The notes below the pieces were generated by a model. The model did no database searches and was not told the DNA's origin. It saw nothing but the letters and a program-made list of their open reading frames with translations. Below, in pieces: positions 16,840-26,341 of a stretch of DNA of 64,000 nucleotides. Source of the DNA: Herbaspirillum sp. meg3 (GTDB taxonomy: Bacteria > Pseudomonadota > Gammaproteobacteria > Burkholderiales > Burkholderiaceae_D); the NCBI RefSeq assembly GCF_002257565.1, contig NZ_CP022736.1, forward strand, positions 5,146,001 to 5,210,000, in the 5' to 3' direction. The translations under genes and the position numbers were made by a program. How positions within the stretch are numbered: the stretch's first letter is position 1; every line of letters starts with the position of its first letter.

Positions 16840-17772
16840 ATGCTCGCCATCTTCAATGTCGTTTTTCCGATTTTCGCGCTGATCTTTCTCGGCTACCTGT
16901 GCCGCAAGCGCAATATCCTCAGCGTCAATGCCGCCAGCGAGCTGAACCGCTTCGTCATCTATCTCGGCCTGCCCGCGCTGCTGTTTGATTCGATTGCGCG
17001 TCTGACACCGGCCGACTTCAGCAATCTTCGCTTCATCGCCGTGTTCGCTATCGGCATCGCCGCCGTGTTCCTGCTGACGGTATGGATCAAGTATCGCCAG
17101 GGTGCGGCAGCCGCCGATATCATCATCGACAGCCTCGGCACTTCGTACGCCAATGTCGGTTTCATCGGCATTCCTCTCTGCCTGCTGGCCTTTGGCCACG
17201 ATGGCATGCCGCCGGCGGTGATCGCCATGGTAATGACGGCGTGTCTGTTGTTTGCCATCGCCATTGTCTTGCTGGAAATCTGCCTGCACGCCGAAAAACA
17301 CATCGGCCGCTGCCTGCTCAAGACCGGCAACTCGCTGATCCGCAATCCCATCCTGATCGCGCCCATCCTTGGCGGGCTGGTGGCCAGCAGCGGTTATGTG
17401 CTGCCGACCGGTGTGCAGCAATTGTTCAAACTGCTGGGCGCCGCCGCCAGCCCTTGCGCGCTGGTGTCGCTTGGACTATTCCTCGCGCAGCCGATACAGA
17501 ACAAACAGGCCGGCTCGGTCAGCCTGCTGGTGAGCTTCAAACTTCTGCTGCATCCGGCCATCACGGCGGTGTTCGCCTACTGGATTTTGCCGCTGCCTAA
17601 ATTATGGGCGGATACGGCGCTGCTGCTGTCGGCCATGCCGATCGGCACCGGCCCCTTCATGCTGGCGGAGCTGTATCAACGCGAAGCGGCGCTGATGTCG
17701 CGCGCGATTCTGATTTCCACCACTACGTCACTGGTGACGATCTCGTTGATCCTCGCCTGGATTGCACACTGA
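16840..17772 (+). CDS. AEC-family auxin-efflux-carrier-like transporter
   Basis: A 310-residue membrane protein with about ten helices in the AEC (auxin efflux carrier) pattern: the start MLAIFNVVFPIFALIFLGYL, then NRFVIYLGLPALLFDSIA, and in the second half NPILIAPILGGLVASSG. Bacterial relatives export malonate, malate or other carboxylates or amino acids. Start 16840 is chosen because the 45 residues encoded before it are not hydrophobic and do not fit the family. It follows the MFS gene on the same strand and precedes the metallophosphoesterase by 19 bases. Confidence 0.87.
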   Translation: MLAIFNVVFPIFALIFLGYLCRKRNILSVNAASELNRFVIYLGLPALLFDSIARLTPADFSNLRFIAVFAIGIAAVFLLTVWIKYRQGAAAADIIIDSLGTSYANVGFIGIPLCLLAFGHDGMPPAVIAMVMTACLLFAIAIVLLEICLHAEKHIGRCLLKTGNSLIRNPILIAPILGGLVASSGYVLPTGVQQLFKLLGAAASPCALVSLGLFLAQPIQNKQAGSVSLLVSFKLLLHPAITAVFAYWILPLPKLWADTALLLSAMPIGTGPFMLAELYQREAALMSRAILISTTTSLVTISLILAWIAH

Positions 17773-17791
17773 GCTCATACCAAACTCGCCT

Positions 17792-18595
17792 ATGAAAATC
17801 CAGATCGCTTCCGACCTGCACCTTGAACGCATGGGTGGTTTTTCCGGCTATCGCGCGGTCGAGCCGACCGATGCCGATGTGCTGGTGATCGCCGGCGATA
17901 TCCACAATGGTGTCGGCGCAATCGATGCCTTCGCCGACTGGCCGGTGCCGGCGATTTATATCCATGGCAATCATGAAGCCTACGACGCGCAATACCCGCT
18001 CGTGGTCGAGGACATTCGCCGCCATGCCGATGCTCATGGTGGCAATGTCATCCATCTGGAAAATAACGCACACGTTATCGGCGGCGTGCGTTTTCTCGGT
18101 TGCTGTCTGTGGACCGATTATTCGTTGCAGCAAGAGGGCGTGGAACCGCTGACACTGGAGGCGGCGATGGAAGAAGCCGGCAGAATCCTTTACGACCATC
18201 GCGTGATCACCATGCCGGACGGCGTTTTTCTGCCGCAGCACGCCTTGCAGCTGCACCGGCAATCGCGCCACTGGCTGACGCAACAGCTGGCGCAGGATTT
18301 CGACGGCCCGACCGTGGTGGTGACGCATCACGGAGTGCATCCGCAATCGATCCATGCGCGCTTCGCCGGTTCTCCGCTCAATCCCGGTTTCATCAGCGAT
18401 CTCACGCCCTTGCTGGCGCAGGCGGATCTGTGGATACACGGCCACGTGCACGACAGTTTTGATTATGAAGTGGAAGGCTGCCGCGTCATCACCAACCCAC
18501 GCGGCTATGCGCTCAATCTCAGACAGGCGCGATCATTGGCGGAAATCGAATGGGAAAACCCGCATTTCAATCCGCAACTGGTAGTGGAGATCTGA
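17792..18595 (+). CDS. Metallophosphoesterase
   Basis: A 267-residue calcineurin-like phosphoesterase. The five metal-binding motifs are visible: SDLHLE near the N-terminus, GDIHNG, GNHEAYD, VVTHHGVHP and GHVHDSFDY. Such enzymes hydrolyse phosphomonoesters or phosphodiesters with two metal ions; the substrate is unknown. It lies 19 bases after the AEC gene and is convergent with the GGDEF-EAL gene, with only six bases between the two stop codons and no visible terminator. Confidence 0.88.
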   Translation: MKIQIASDLHLERMGGFSGYRAVEPTDADVLVIAGDIHNGVGAIDAFADWPVPAIYIHGNHEAYDAQYPLVVEDIRRHADAHGGNVIHLENNAHVIGGVRFLGCCLWTDYSLQQEGVEPLTLEAAMEEAGRILYDHRVITMPDGVFLPQHALQLHRQSRHWLTQQLAQDFDGPTVVVTHHGVHPQSIHARFAGSPLNPGFISDLTPLLAQADLWIHGHVHDSFDYEVEGCRVITNPRGYALNLRQARSLAEIEWENPHFNPQLVVEI

Positions 18596-18601
18596 CGTTT
18601 T

Positions 18602-21463
18602 TTAGCGAGAGCTGCTCACCAAAGCACTCTTCATGAGATCAACTTTTTGCTGCAGCAGTGTCTCAAACTGTTCGGCCGGCACCGGCGGGCTGAACAGATA
18701 TCCCTGCATTTCGTCGCAGCCATGGCGGCGCAGATAGGACAACTGCTCCTGCGTCTCCACGCCTTCGGCAATGACATGCAGCTTGAGACTATGCGCCAGT
18801 GAAATGATCGACACCGTGATGGCGGCGTCGTCGGCGTCAACGGTGATGTCACGCACGAAGGACTTGTCGATCTTGAGCACGTCAATCGGGAATCGCTTGA
18901 GATAAGACAGGCTGGAATACCCCGTACCGAAATCGTCAATGGACAGATGCACCCCCAACTCCTTGAGCTGGCGCAGGATGCCGATGGCGTGATCGACATC
19001 GGTCATCACCAGGCTTTCGGTCAGTTCCAGCTCCAGCAGATCGGCATCAAGCCCGGTGTCTTTCAGCACGGCTGCGATAGAAGACACCAGATCCTTTTGC
19101 ACGAACTGGCGCACCGACAGATTCACCGACACGCGCAGCTTGCCCCAGCCGGCGTCTTGCCAGGCTTTGGTCTGTTCGCAGGCAGTTCGGATCACCCAGG
19201 AACCGATCGGCAGGATCAAGCCGGTCTCTTCGGCCAGGCTGATGAAACGCACCGGCGATACCATCCCGAGTTCCGGATGCTGCCAGCGGATCAGTGCTTC
19301 CATGCCGACGATGTTGCCGCTGCGCAGGTCGATCTTCGGCTGGTAGTGGAGCAGAAATTCGTTGCGTTCCAGCGCCAGGCGCAGGTCGCCTTCGATGCGC
19401 AGGCGTTCAAGCGCCTGCTCGTTCATCGCCGGTGTGTAGAACTGATAGTTGTCACGACCGCTTTGCTTGGCACGGTACATGGCGATGTCGGCGTGCTTGA
19501 CCAGCATCTCGGCATCGCGCCCGTCGTCCGGATAGGCCGCCACACCCAGGCTGCACGTCGGAAAGAAAGTATGTCCCTCGATCGTCATCGGCGCGGCGAT
19601 GGCAGCCTGAATGCGTTGCAGGTTACGGGTGTCGAGACCGACATCGGTGTATTCCGACATGACGATGACAAACTCATCGCTGCCCAGGCGCGCAATCGTA
19701 TCGGTGTCGCGCACCGCGCCGCGCAGGCGTCCCGCAACGGTCTTCAACAACAAGTCGCCGGCCTTGTGACCGAGTGTATCGTTGACGAACTTGAAGCGAT
19801 CCAGATCAACGAACACCACCCACAGCGAGCGCTGGTAGCGCTCTGCGTAAGCCATCGCTTCTTCCAGCACCTTGCGCAGCATGTTGCGATTAACCAGCCC
19901 GGTGAGGACGTCGCGATTGGCCTGGAATTCCAGCTCGGCCTCGTAACGCTTCATCGATGTGATGTCGTAGAGCGCGGCGACAAAGTGGGTCACCTTGCCT
20001 TCCTCGCTTTTCACCGGCGCAATGTAGAAGTCGTTCCACATCAGCGCGCCATCCTTGTTGTTGGTGCGCAGGACGACGTTGCACTCACGTTGTTCGTTCA
20101 GTGCGCTCCAGATATCGATGAAACCTTGCTTGTCGACATCCGGGCCTTCCAGCATGCGGATGCTGCGGCCGCCAACTTCAGCGGTGCTATAGCCGGTAAT
20201 GCGCTCGAACGCCGGATTGACGTATTCAATCGGATAGTCCGGCGCATTCGCCCGCATGATGATGATGGCGTTGGCGCTGGCTTCGATGGCGCGCTGACGC
20301 AGTTGCAAGGCGCGCTCGGCCTGCTGACGCGCGTGGATATCTTCCTTGAGCAGAACGTTGGTCAGCCGCAGCTCGGCGGTGCGTTCGTCAACGGTGCGCT
20401 GAATGCGGCGCGAGCGCATCGACAGCGTATAAAGATATGCAGCTGCCAGTAAAGTCAGCAAGGTGCCTGCGCCGAGGATCAACAGCGAATTGGAATGATT
20501 GGATGTCAGTGGAATCGGCGCCGACTTCACCTCCAGATGCCAGGGCTGGCCGGCGATATCGAAGGTGCGCCGCACATGCACCGGACGACGGTATCCCAGC
20601 CAGCTCGGCAAGCCCGGCACGATCGCCTCGCGCCGGACGTCATCGGTGCGATAGACCAGATCTTCCCGGCTGGCGCTGGTGCCGAGATAGACGCTGACTT
20701 CCAGCCCTTCACGCCGGATCGGTCCGAAGGAATTGAAAATCCGCTCCAGCAGGACACGCGCATTGAATACGGCCGTGGTGTCGCCGATAACGGCGGCGCG
20801 ACGTTCTGCCGCCGTAGTCAGCGGCATGCCGTGACGGTAAACCGGCATCAATACCAGCAACCCGCGTTCATTGGTCGATGCCTGTGCGAGTCGCAAGGCG
20901 CCGGTCGATACGGGGCTGTTGGTCTCGATGGCGCGCTGCAAAGTATCCATGACCAGCTGATTGGCGGAGAGATCCAGACCAAGCGCAGCCTGATTGCCCT
21001 GCATGGGTTCCAGATAATCCACCACCAGATAACGGTCGCGCAATGGCGCGGGAATGGTCTTGCCTTCCACGAGCGTGGTGATGCCAAATTGGGGATAGCG
21101 CGGCTGCATTGCCGCTTCAAAAGCGTAACGCTCTCCACGCATCACGAAGCGTTGAAAACTGAAAGCCTGTACGTGCGGATATTTTTGCAGCAGCGGATCG
21201 GTGAAGGTATGAAACTGGTCGCGGGTAGGATTATCGACAGTGGCGAACAGACGGTTGATCACCGTCAAGACCTGCACCGCCTCTTCCAGCCCGCGCTGTA
21301 AAGTAGTCACACGCAAGGACGCACGCCGTTCGAAATCCTTATTGAACGCGTCATCTTCCAGCTTGCTGGTTCCCAGGAACAACAATGCTGTCGCCCCAAA
21401 TCCGATGATCAGTGTCAAAGACACCGAGATGGACGACCCCACGCGTTTGATCGTTTTGTACAT
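18602..21463 (-). CDS. CHASE-PAS-GGDEF-EAL cyclic-di-GMP protein
   Basis: A 953-residue inner-membrane signalling protein. Order: transmembrane helix at about 12-32, a periplasmic CHASE domain at about 80-290, a second helix at about 325-347, a PAS domain at about 385-500, GGDEF at about 510-670 and EAL at about 690-935. The diguanylate-cyclase motif reads GSDEF, so the second glycine is replaced, and activity is uncertain. The phosphodiesterase half keeps MEALIRW and DDFGTGYSSL and looks active. It probably turns over c-di-GMP in response to a periplasmic ligand. Its promoter lies in the AT-rich stretch upstream. Confidence 0.92.
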   Translation of the reverse strand: MYKTIKRVGSSISVSLTLIIGFGATALLFLGTSKLEDDAFNKDFERRASLRVTTLQRGLEEAVQVLTVINRLFATVDNPTRDQFHTFTDPLLQKYPHVQAFSFQRFVMRGERYAFEAAMQPRYPQFGITTLVEGKTIPAPLRDRYLVVDYLEPMQGNQAALGLDLSANQLVMDTLQRAIETNSPVSTGALRLAQASTNERGLLVLMPVYRHGMPLTTAAERRAAVIGDTTAVFNARVLLERIFNSFGPIRREGLEVSVYLGTSASREDLVYRTDDVRREAIVPGLPSWLGYRRPVHVRRTFDIAGQPWHLEVKSAPIPLTSNHSNSLLILGAGTLLTLLAAAYLYTLSMRSRRIQRTVDERTAELRLTNVLLKEDIHARQQAERALQLRQRAIEASANAIIIMRANAPDYPIEYVNPAFERITGYSTAEVGGRSIRMLEGPDVDKQGFIDIWSALNEQRECNVVLRTNNKDGALMWNDFYIAPVKSEEGKVTHFVAALYDITSMKRYEAELEFQANRDVLTGLVNRNMLRKVLEEAMAYAERYQRSLWVVFVDLDRFKFVNDTLGHKAGDLLLKTVAGRLRGAVRDTDTIARLGSDEFVIVMSEYTDVGLDTRNLQRIQAAIAAPMTIEGHTFFPTCSLGVAAYPDDGRDAEMLVKHADIAMYRAKQSGRDNYQFYTPAMNEQALERLRIEGDLRLALERNEFLLHYQPKIDLRSGNIVGMEALIRWQHPELGMVSPVRFISLAEETGLILPIGSWVIRTACEQTKAWQDAGWGKLRVSVNLSVRQFVQKDLVSSIAAVLKDTGLDADLLELELTESLVMTDVDHAIGILRQLKELGVHLSIDDFGTGYSSLSYLKRFPIDVLKIDKSFVRDITVDADDAAITVSIISLAHSLKLHVIAEGVETQEQLSYLRRHGCDEMQGYLFSPPVPAEQFETLLQQKVDLMKSALVSSSR

Positions 21464-21771
21464 GCCGAGATAACGTTTTCCGTGACCCTGATAGAGCCAT
21501 CATAAACGCGCCGTTACCCCTGCCGCCAAAATATTAATTAATTTATTCCCAACTTTATTTCAGGCAATTGTTGATGCGTCGCGCGAGGAGCAATGCCGAG
21601 CGGGCATCCCTAAAACGGCGCGTCGCTGTCCTACAAGGGAAACTCTTGCTGTACGCAGCACCTCACCATAACGGGGCGCAAGAGCGGCCGACATACGCCT
21701 CAAAGTGTGGCGCATCGATATGTCCGGAAAGAAATAGTAATACGCCGCGTATTGCGATAACTGCGGCATTT
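21464..21771. other. Intergenic region with AT-rich stretch
   Basis: A 308-base gap upstream of the GGDEF-EAL gene and downstream of the COG0523 gene (both minus strand). The stretch at about 21528-21562 is strongly AT-rich (contains TTAATTAATTTATT) and probably holds the GGDEF-EAL promoter. No coding frame is convincing and I see no clear terminator for the COG0523 gene. Confidence 0.45.
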
Positions 21772-22941
21772 TTACCACGCACCGGATGGCTTGCCGCCGT
21801 CCTGCGTGTGCTGTGTTTTTTGCTCTTGCTCGATGGCCTGCGCCTGCATGAAAGCAGTAAAGGAACGTTCGATCGTCGCGCGCTCAATATCCTTGGTGAT
21901 GAACACAATGCGCGTACGCCGGTCTTCCGATGGCCAGGCCGGCAAGGTCACGGTCGGATGGAAAATATGCTGCACGCCATGAATCACGGTCGGTTTATCT
22001 TCACCGGCAAGGTTGATGATGCCTTTGATGCGCAGGATATTCTGCCCTTTGAAACCTACCAACAGACTCAACCATTCATCAAAGAGATGCGGCTCAATCG
22101 GATGATCGAAGCTGAAGCAAAAGGCGCGGATGTGATCGTCGTGACGGTTGACGTCTTCGTGGCTGTGGGCTGCGTGATCGTGATCATGGCCGTGGTCATG
22201 ATGATGTCCGTGCGCATGCCCGTGATGATGACCATGGTGATCGTGCGCAGGTTGCGCGTAGGATTCTTCGTTCAGCCAGCGCTCGACATCGGGCGTTTTT
22301 TCCGCCGTCTTGAACAAGCCTGCGTCCAGCAATTTCTGTGGCGCGACCTGCCCCTGTTGCGACAAGATCTGCTCGGCGCTGGGGTTCATTTGCGCCAGTC
22401 GCGCCTGCAGATCCTTCAATGTCGCGGCCTCGGCGAGATCGCTCTTGGTCAGCAACAGACGGTCGGCGACCGCAGCCTGTTGCACCGCTTCGATATGGTT
22501 GTCCAGCGTCTGATTGCCATTGACTGCATCGATGGTCGTGATGACGCCGTCGAGCCGGTATTTGGAGGCGATGAAATTGTCCGTCATCAGGGTATGCAGG
22601 ATGGGAATCGGCGATGCCAACCCGGTGGTCTCGATGATGACGCGGTTGAATTTGCGCTTGCCGCCTTCAGCAAAACGCCAGGTGATGTCTTTGAGCGTCT
22701 TTTTCAGATCGCCGCGAATCGTGCAGCACAAACAGCCGCTGCTCATCTCCACCACGACATCGTCCTGACTATGCGCCACCAGCAAATGATCGAGTCCGAT
22801 CTCGCCGAATTCATTGATGATGACAAGCGTGTCTTTCAGCTCGGGTTGCGCCACCAGATAGTTGAGCAAGGTGGTTTTGCCGCTACCGAGAAAACCGGTC
22901 AGCAGAGAAATCGGGATCAGTGCGGGAGTTTCTTGTGTCAT
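21772..22941 (-). CDS. COG0523/CobW-family GTPase metallochaperone
   Basis: A 389-residue G3E GTPase. Walker A GFLGSGKTT is at residues 17-24, the metal-binding CLCC at 70-73, the base-recognition TKSD near 165, and a CobW C-terminal domain follows. Residues 233-270 (22132-22245) are a histidine-rich linker with about 17 histidines, a typical zinc or cobalt/nickel store in this family. These proteins deliver metals, commonly zinc, to client enzymes. It lies 79 bases after ribA on the same strand; RibA needs zinc, so a client relation is possible but not shown. Confidence 0.9.
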   Translation of the reverse strand: MTQETPALIPISLLTGFLGSGKTTLLNYLVAQPELKDTLVIINEFGEIGLDHLLVAHSQDDVVVEMSSGCLCCTIRGDLKKTLKDITWRFAEGGKRKFNRVIIETTGLASPIPILHTLMTDNFIASKYRLDGVITTIDAVNGNQTLDNHIEAVQQAAVADRLLLTKSDLAEAATLKDLQARLAQMNPSAEQILSQQGQVAPQKLLDAGLFKTAEKTPDVERWLNEESYAQPAHDHHGHHHGHAHGHHHDHGHDHDHAAHSHEDVNRHDDHIRAFCFSFDHPIEPHLFDEWLSLLVGFKGQNILRIKGIINLAGEDKPTVIHGVQHIFHPTVTLPAWPSEDRRTRIVFITKDIERATIERSFTAFMQAQAIEQEQKTQHTQDGGKPSGAW

Positions 22942-23020
22942 GGCTGAAAAGGCCCGGAAGGAGCACAGAAGAGGTGTGGAGAATTGGCGCCGGCGGTAGT
23001 GCAGGCCGGCGTCTCGTCAC

Positions 23021-23668
23021 TCAATCGTTGTCGTGCGATGGCAGCAAGTGACCCAGCTTGGTCGCCTTGGTGCGCAGATAGCGGATATTGAAGGGATTGC
23101 GATTTTCCACCAGCGGAACGCGCTCGAGGATCTCGATGCCGTTTTCCTGCAGGGCGTTGACCTTGCGTGGATTGTTGGTCATCAGGCGCAAGCCCTTGAT
23201 GCCAAGATGATCGATCATCGGCACCACCATGGTGTAGCGGCGCATGTCGGCGGGGAAGCCCAGTTGCAGGTTGGCTTCTACCGTATCGGCGCCGCCGTCT
23301 TGCAAATGATAGGCGCGGATCTTGTTGAGCAAGCCGATGCCGCGACCTTCCTGACGCAGATAGAAAATCACGCCGCGCTTTTCCTTGGCGATGCGTTTCA
23401 AGGCGGCTTCGAGTTGAGCGCCGCAGTCGCAGCGCTGGCTGAACAAGGCGTCGCCGGTCAGGCATTCGGAATGCACGCGCGCCAGCACCGGTTCACCGTT
23501 GGCGACATCGCCGAGCACCAGCGCCAGATGTTCCTTGCCGGAAACATGATCGACGAAGGCATGCAATTGAAAAGTTGCCCACGGCATCGGCAATGCGCAG
23601 GAGCTGACGAATTCCAGATTTTCTTCGGGAATAACGACGTCTGTTTCGATGTTTTCTGTTGACGACAT
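23021..23668 (-). CDS. ribA: GTP cyclohydrolase II
   Basis: A 215-residue stand-alone GTP cyclohydrolase II, which opens GTP to the first riboflavin precursor with release of formate. The zinc cysteines are at 69, 80 and 82 ([16 protein letters not shown]), and the catalytic RQEGRGIGL is at 105-113; TNNPRKV and [11 protein letters not shown] in the C-terminal half are also conserved. It is about 20 residues longer than E. coli RibA because of an acidic N-terminal extension. It is not fused to the RibB domain. Two small hairpins lie in its leader, and the COG0523 gene follows it. Confidence 0.95.
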   Translation of the reverse strand: MSSTENIETDVVIPEENLEFVSSCALPMPWATFQLHAFVDHVSGKEHLALVLGDVANGEPVLARVHSECLTGDALFSQRCDCGAQLEAALKRIAKEKRGVIFYLRQEGRGIGLLNKIRAYHLQDGGADTVEANLQLGFPADMRRYTMVVPMIDHLGIKGLRLMTNNPRKVNALQENGIEILERVPLVENRNPFNIRYLRTKATKLGHLLPSHDND

Positions 23669-23693
23669 GATGAACCTAATGTGATGACCTGAC

Positions 23694-23734
23694 GCGTCTT
23701 TGATTGACGCAGCCGCGTATCTTACCTCGCGGCT
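23694..23734 (-). promoter_or_regulatory. Two adjacent hairpins upstream of ribA
   Basis: Arms GCGTC/GACGC (23694-23710) and AGCCGCG/CGCGGCT with a ten-base loop (23711-23734) lie back to back 26-66 bases before the ribA start. The conserved FMN-riboswitch (RFN) pattern is not visible here. They may be a structured leader or operator. Confidence 0.35.
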
Positions 23735-23956
23735 TCAATTCTTTCAGGCGCGCGGATTTGCGCCGATTACTTTCTGTTGCTCAATGCAACGGGCTTGCTC
23801 CCCCCGAGCGCGGTACGATGCGAGTTTGCACAGACAGGTTAAATGGTAGCAGGCTCGGTGTTCTTCAAGTGCAGGCAGCCGCTTTTTGCGGACGGAAGCG
23901 GGTATTGATGAAATTATTGTCTTTTTAATCACATTGATGAGCGTGCCTGGTAAACG

Positions 23957-23989
23957 AAAAAAGCTGGAACAGCAATCAGCTGTTCCAGC
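23957..23989 (-). terminator. Rho-independent terminator of the MFS gene
   Basis: On the minus strand an 11-base perfect stem GCTGGAACAGC/GCTGTTCCAGC with loop of five is followed by six T residues. It lies 26 bases beyond the stop codon of the MFS gene. The rest of the 347-base gap to ribA holds no gene that I can support. Confidence 0.9.
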
Positions 23990-24015
23990 CTTCTTCTTTC
24001 CGCGCAAGTTCACAT

Positions 24016-25284
24016 TCAGACGTAGCGATTCTTGCCCGGCCACATCCGCACAATCAGCGCCCCCACCGAAGCCGCAGTTGCCAGAGCAACCACACCGATC
24101 CAGCCCCATTGCGCCAGCAACAAGCTGCCCAGCGCAGCACCGGCGGCCATGCCGATGAACATGCCGACGAACAGAACTGCATTCAGACGGCTGCGGGCGC
24201 CGGGTTCGATGCTGTAGACGATGGTTTGATGTGCCACCAGTGTGGCCTGCACGCCAAGGTCGAAACCAATTGCTGCCAATGCCAGCAACCACAACTGACC
24301 ACTGGTCGAGAAGGCTGGAGCGAAGGCCATCGCGATGAAGGACAGAATCGCCAGACCAATCCCGAGACGGGTTACCAGTTCAGGGCCTTTCTTGTCCGAG
24401 ATGCGGCCGGCCAAGGGTGCCGCCAGCGCACCGGCGGCGCCTGCCAGACCAAAAGCACCGGCAGCGGCGCTGCCAAGATGGAATGGCGCAGCATGCAACA
24501 TCACCGCCAGCGTGGACCAGAAAGCACTGAAACCGACCGACAGCAAACCCTGAGCTAGTGCCGCACGGCGCAATGCAGGATGCTTGTGCACCAGCTTGCC
24601 CAACGAACCCAGCAATGCGCTATAGGCAAGATGCGTCGTCGCCTTGAAGCGGGGCAGACCGCGCCATGCCGCGACGCCAATCAGCGCGATGCTCACCGAA
24701 GCCGCGACAAACATCACGCGCCAGCCGAAGTGTTCTGCCACGAAGCCGCTCAAGACGCGCGACAGCAGGATACCGAGCAGCAACCCTGTCATTACGGTGC
24801 CGACCACCTTGCCGCGATGTTCTTCGGAAGCCAGCGTGGCGGCGGCAGGCACGATGTCTTGTGCCAGCGTTGCCGACAAGCCGATGGCCAGACTCGCCAC
24901 CAGCAGCATGGTGATGCCGGACGATGCGCCTGCCAGCAACAATGCGCCGGTGAGGACGGCGGCCTTGATCAGGATGATGCGGCGGCGGTCGTAACGATCA
25001 CCGAGCGGCGCCAGCAACAGGATGCCGAGGGCATAACCGAGCTGGGTCAGCATCGGCACCATGCCGACGGCGCGATCCGAAGCACCGATGTCGGCGCCGA
25101 GAATACCGAGCATCGGCTGCGAGTAGTACAGCGAAGCGACGGCAAGACCGGCGCCGGCGGACAAAAGCAGCATCAGCGACGCCGGCAGGTTGGCACCGGC
25201 CGATGCTGGAGCCGCAATAGTAGTGGCAGCAGCAGCGTGGGTTTTACCACCTGCGGCTGTATGCGTTTGTTGAATGGAAGACAT
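24016..25284 (-). CDS. MFS transporter (drug or sugar efflux type)
   Basis: A 422-residue major-facilitator protein with twelve helices after a 35-residue Ala/Thr-rich N-terminus. The loop 2-3 motif is APLGDRYDRRRII, and the segment YYSQPMLGILGADIGAS is typical of the YgaY/aromatic-efflux-like DHA1 group. I start at ATG 25284 with a GGGG-containing site upstream; the frame is open to 25353. It is divergent from a LysR gene 98 bases away, a classic arrangement for regulator-controlled efflux. A strong terminator follows. Confidence 0.88.
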   Translation of the reverse strand: MSSIQQTHTAAGGKTHAAAATTIAAPASAGANLPASLMLLLSAGAGLAVASLYYSQPMLGILGADIGASDRAVGMVPMLTQLGYALGILLLAPLGDRYDRRRIILIKAAVLTGALLLAGASSGITMLLVASLAIGLSATLAQDIVPAAATLASEEHRGKVVGTVMTGLLLGILLSRVLSGFVAEHFGWRVMFVAASVSIALIGVAAWRGLPRFKATTHLAYSALLGSLGKLVHKHPALRRAALAQGLLSVGFSAFWSTLAVMLHAAPFHLGSAAAGAFGLAGAAGALAAPLAGRISDKKGPELVTRLGIGLAILSFIAMAFAPAFSTSGQLWLLALAAIGFDLGVQATLVAHQTIVYSIEPGARSRLNAVLFVGMFIGMAAGAALGSLLLAQWGWIGVVALATAASVGALIVRMWPGKNRYV

Positions 25285-25382
25285 GATATGCACCCCTTTA
25301 ATTTGTTGATGGATCGCAGTTTGCGCCGCGATGCTGCACTGCGGTAGTAGCATGGCTTGCAGAATTGTTATACGCTTGACGT

Positions 25383-26339
25383 ATGACCCCGCCAGAAAAT
25401 TTCAATCCACCTGCCCCAACGGCCTCGGATCGCATCGAGCTGATCCAGACCTTCGTGCGCATCGTCCAGGCGGGAAGCCTGTCGGCGGCGGCGCAGCAGC
25501 TTGGCACCACGCAACCGACCATCAGCCGCCGGTTACAGTTGCTGGAGCGCTCGATGGGTCTGCGTCTGCTGCAACGTTCCACCCATGCAATGAAACTGAC
25601 CGAAGATGGCGAGCGTTGCTACGAACGTGCACTCAACCTGCTGGCGGAGTGGGAGTCTTTCGAATTCGATTTACGCGGCGCCAATGTGGAAGCCGGCGGT
25701 TCGCTGCGCGTGGTGGTGCCCAATGCCTTCGGGCAACGCCAGCTGATTGCGCCGCTGGCCGAGTTCATGCGGCGTCATCCCGGCATCACGGTGGAATGGC
25801 TGTTGTACGACCGCATCGCCGATTTCATCGCACACGGCATCGACTGCGCGATCCAGGTCGGCGAAGTCACCGATCCCTCGGTAGTGGCGATCCGGCTGGC
25901 GGAAGTGCCGCGCATGCTGGCGATTGCCCCTTCGCTGCTGGCGCAACACACGATGCCTGCACATCCGCGCGATCTGGCAGGGATGCCGTGGCTGGCGATT
26001 CCCCAGTTTTATCGACGCGACATCACGCTGAAAAATGTCATCACCGGTGAGGTCGCCGAGGTGGCATTCCAGCCCCGGCTCAGCTCCGACAGTTTGTATG
26101 CCCTGACCAACGCGGCAGTGGAAGGTGTCGGTCTGATGCTCGGTTCGGCGTGGCTGTTGCAGGAACACATGGAAAACGGCCGGCTGGTGCCGTTGCTGCC
26201 CGAATGGGAAGCCGCACCGCTGCCGGTCTCGATCATCTACCCCTATGCCCGCTTCTATCCGGCGCGGTTGCGCTACTTCATCGAAACCATGCGCGAGGCG
26301 ATGCCGGCGGCGGTGGGTTCCGCTGCGCGCTGGACCTAA
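25383..26339 (+). CDS. LysR-family regulator
   Basis: A 318-residue LysR regulator with the winged helix at about residues 17-76 (SLSAAAQQLGTTQPTISRRL) and a CrgA-like effector domain. It is divergent from the MFS gene and most likely controls it. The start at 25383 lacks an obvious ribosome site. Its stop is two bases from the stop of the convergent DUF4105 gene. Confidence 0.88.
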   Translation: MTPPENFNPPAPTASDRIELIQTFVRIVQAGSLSAAAQQLGTTQPTISRRLQLLERSMGLRLLQRSTHAMKLTEDGERCYERALNLLAEWESFEFDLRGANVEAGGSLRVVVPNAFGQRQLIAPLAEFMRRHPGITVEWLLYDRIADFIAHGIDCAIQVGEVTDPSVVAIRLAEVPRMLAIAPSLLAQHTMPAHPRDLAGMPWLAIPQFYRRDITLKNVITGEVAEVAFQPRLSSDSLYALTNAAVEGVGLMLGSAWLLQEHMENGRLVPLLPEWEAAPLPVSIIYPYARFYPARLRYFIETMREAMPAAVGSAARWT

Positions 26340-26341
26340 GA

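Noticed and set aside
23669..23954. FMN riboswitch before ribA
   Set aside because: The conserved RFN-element pattern and length are not visible; only two simple hairpins are.
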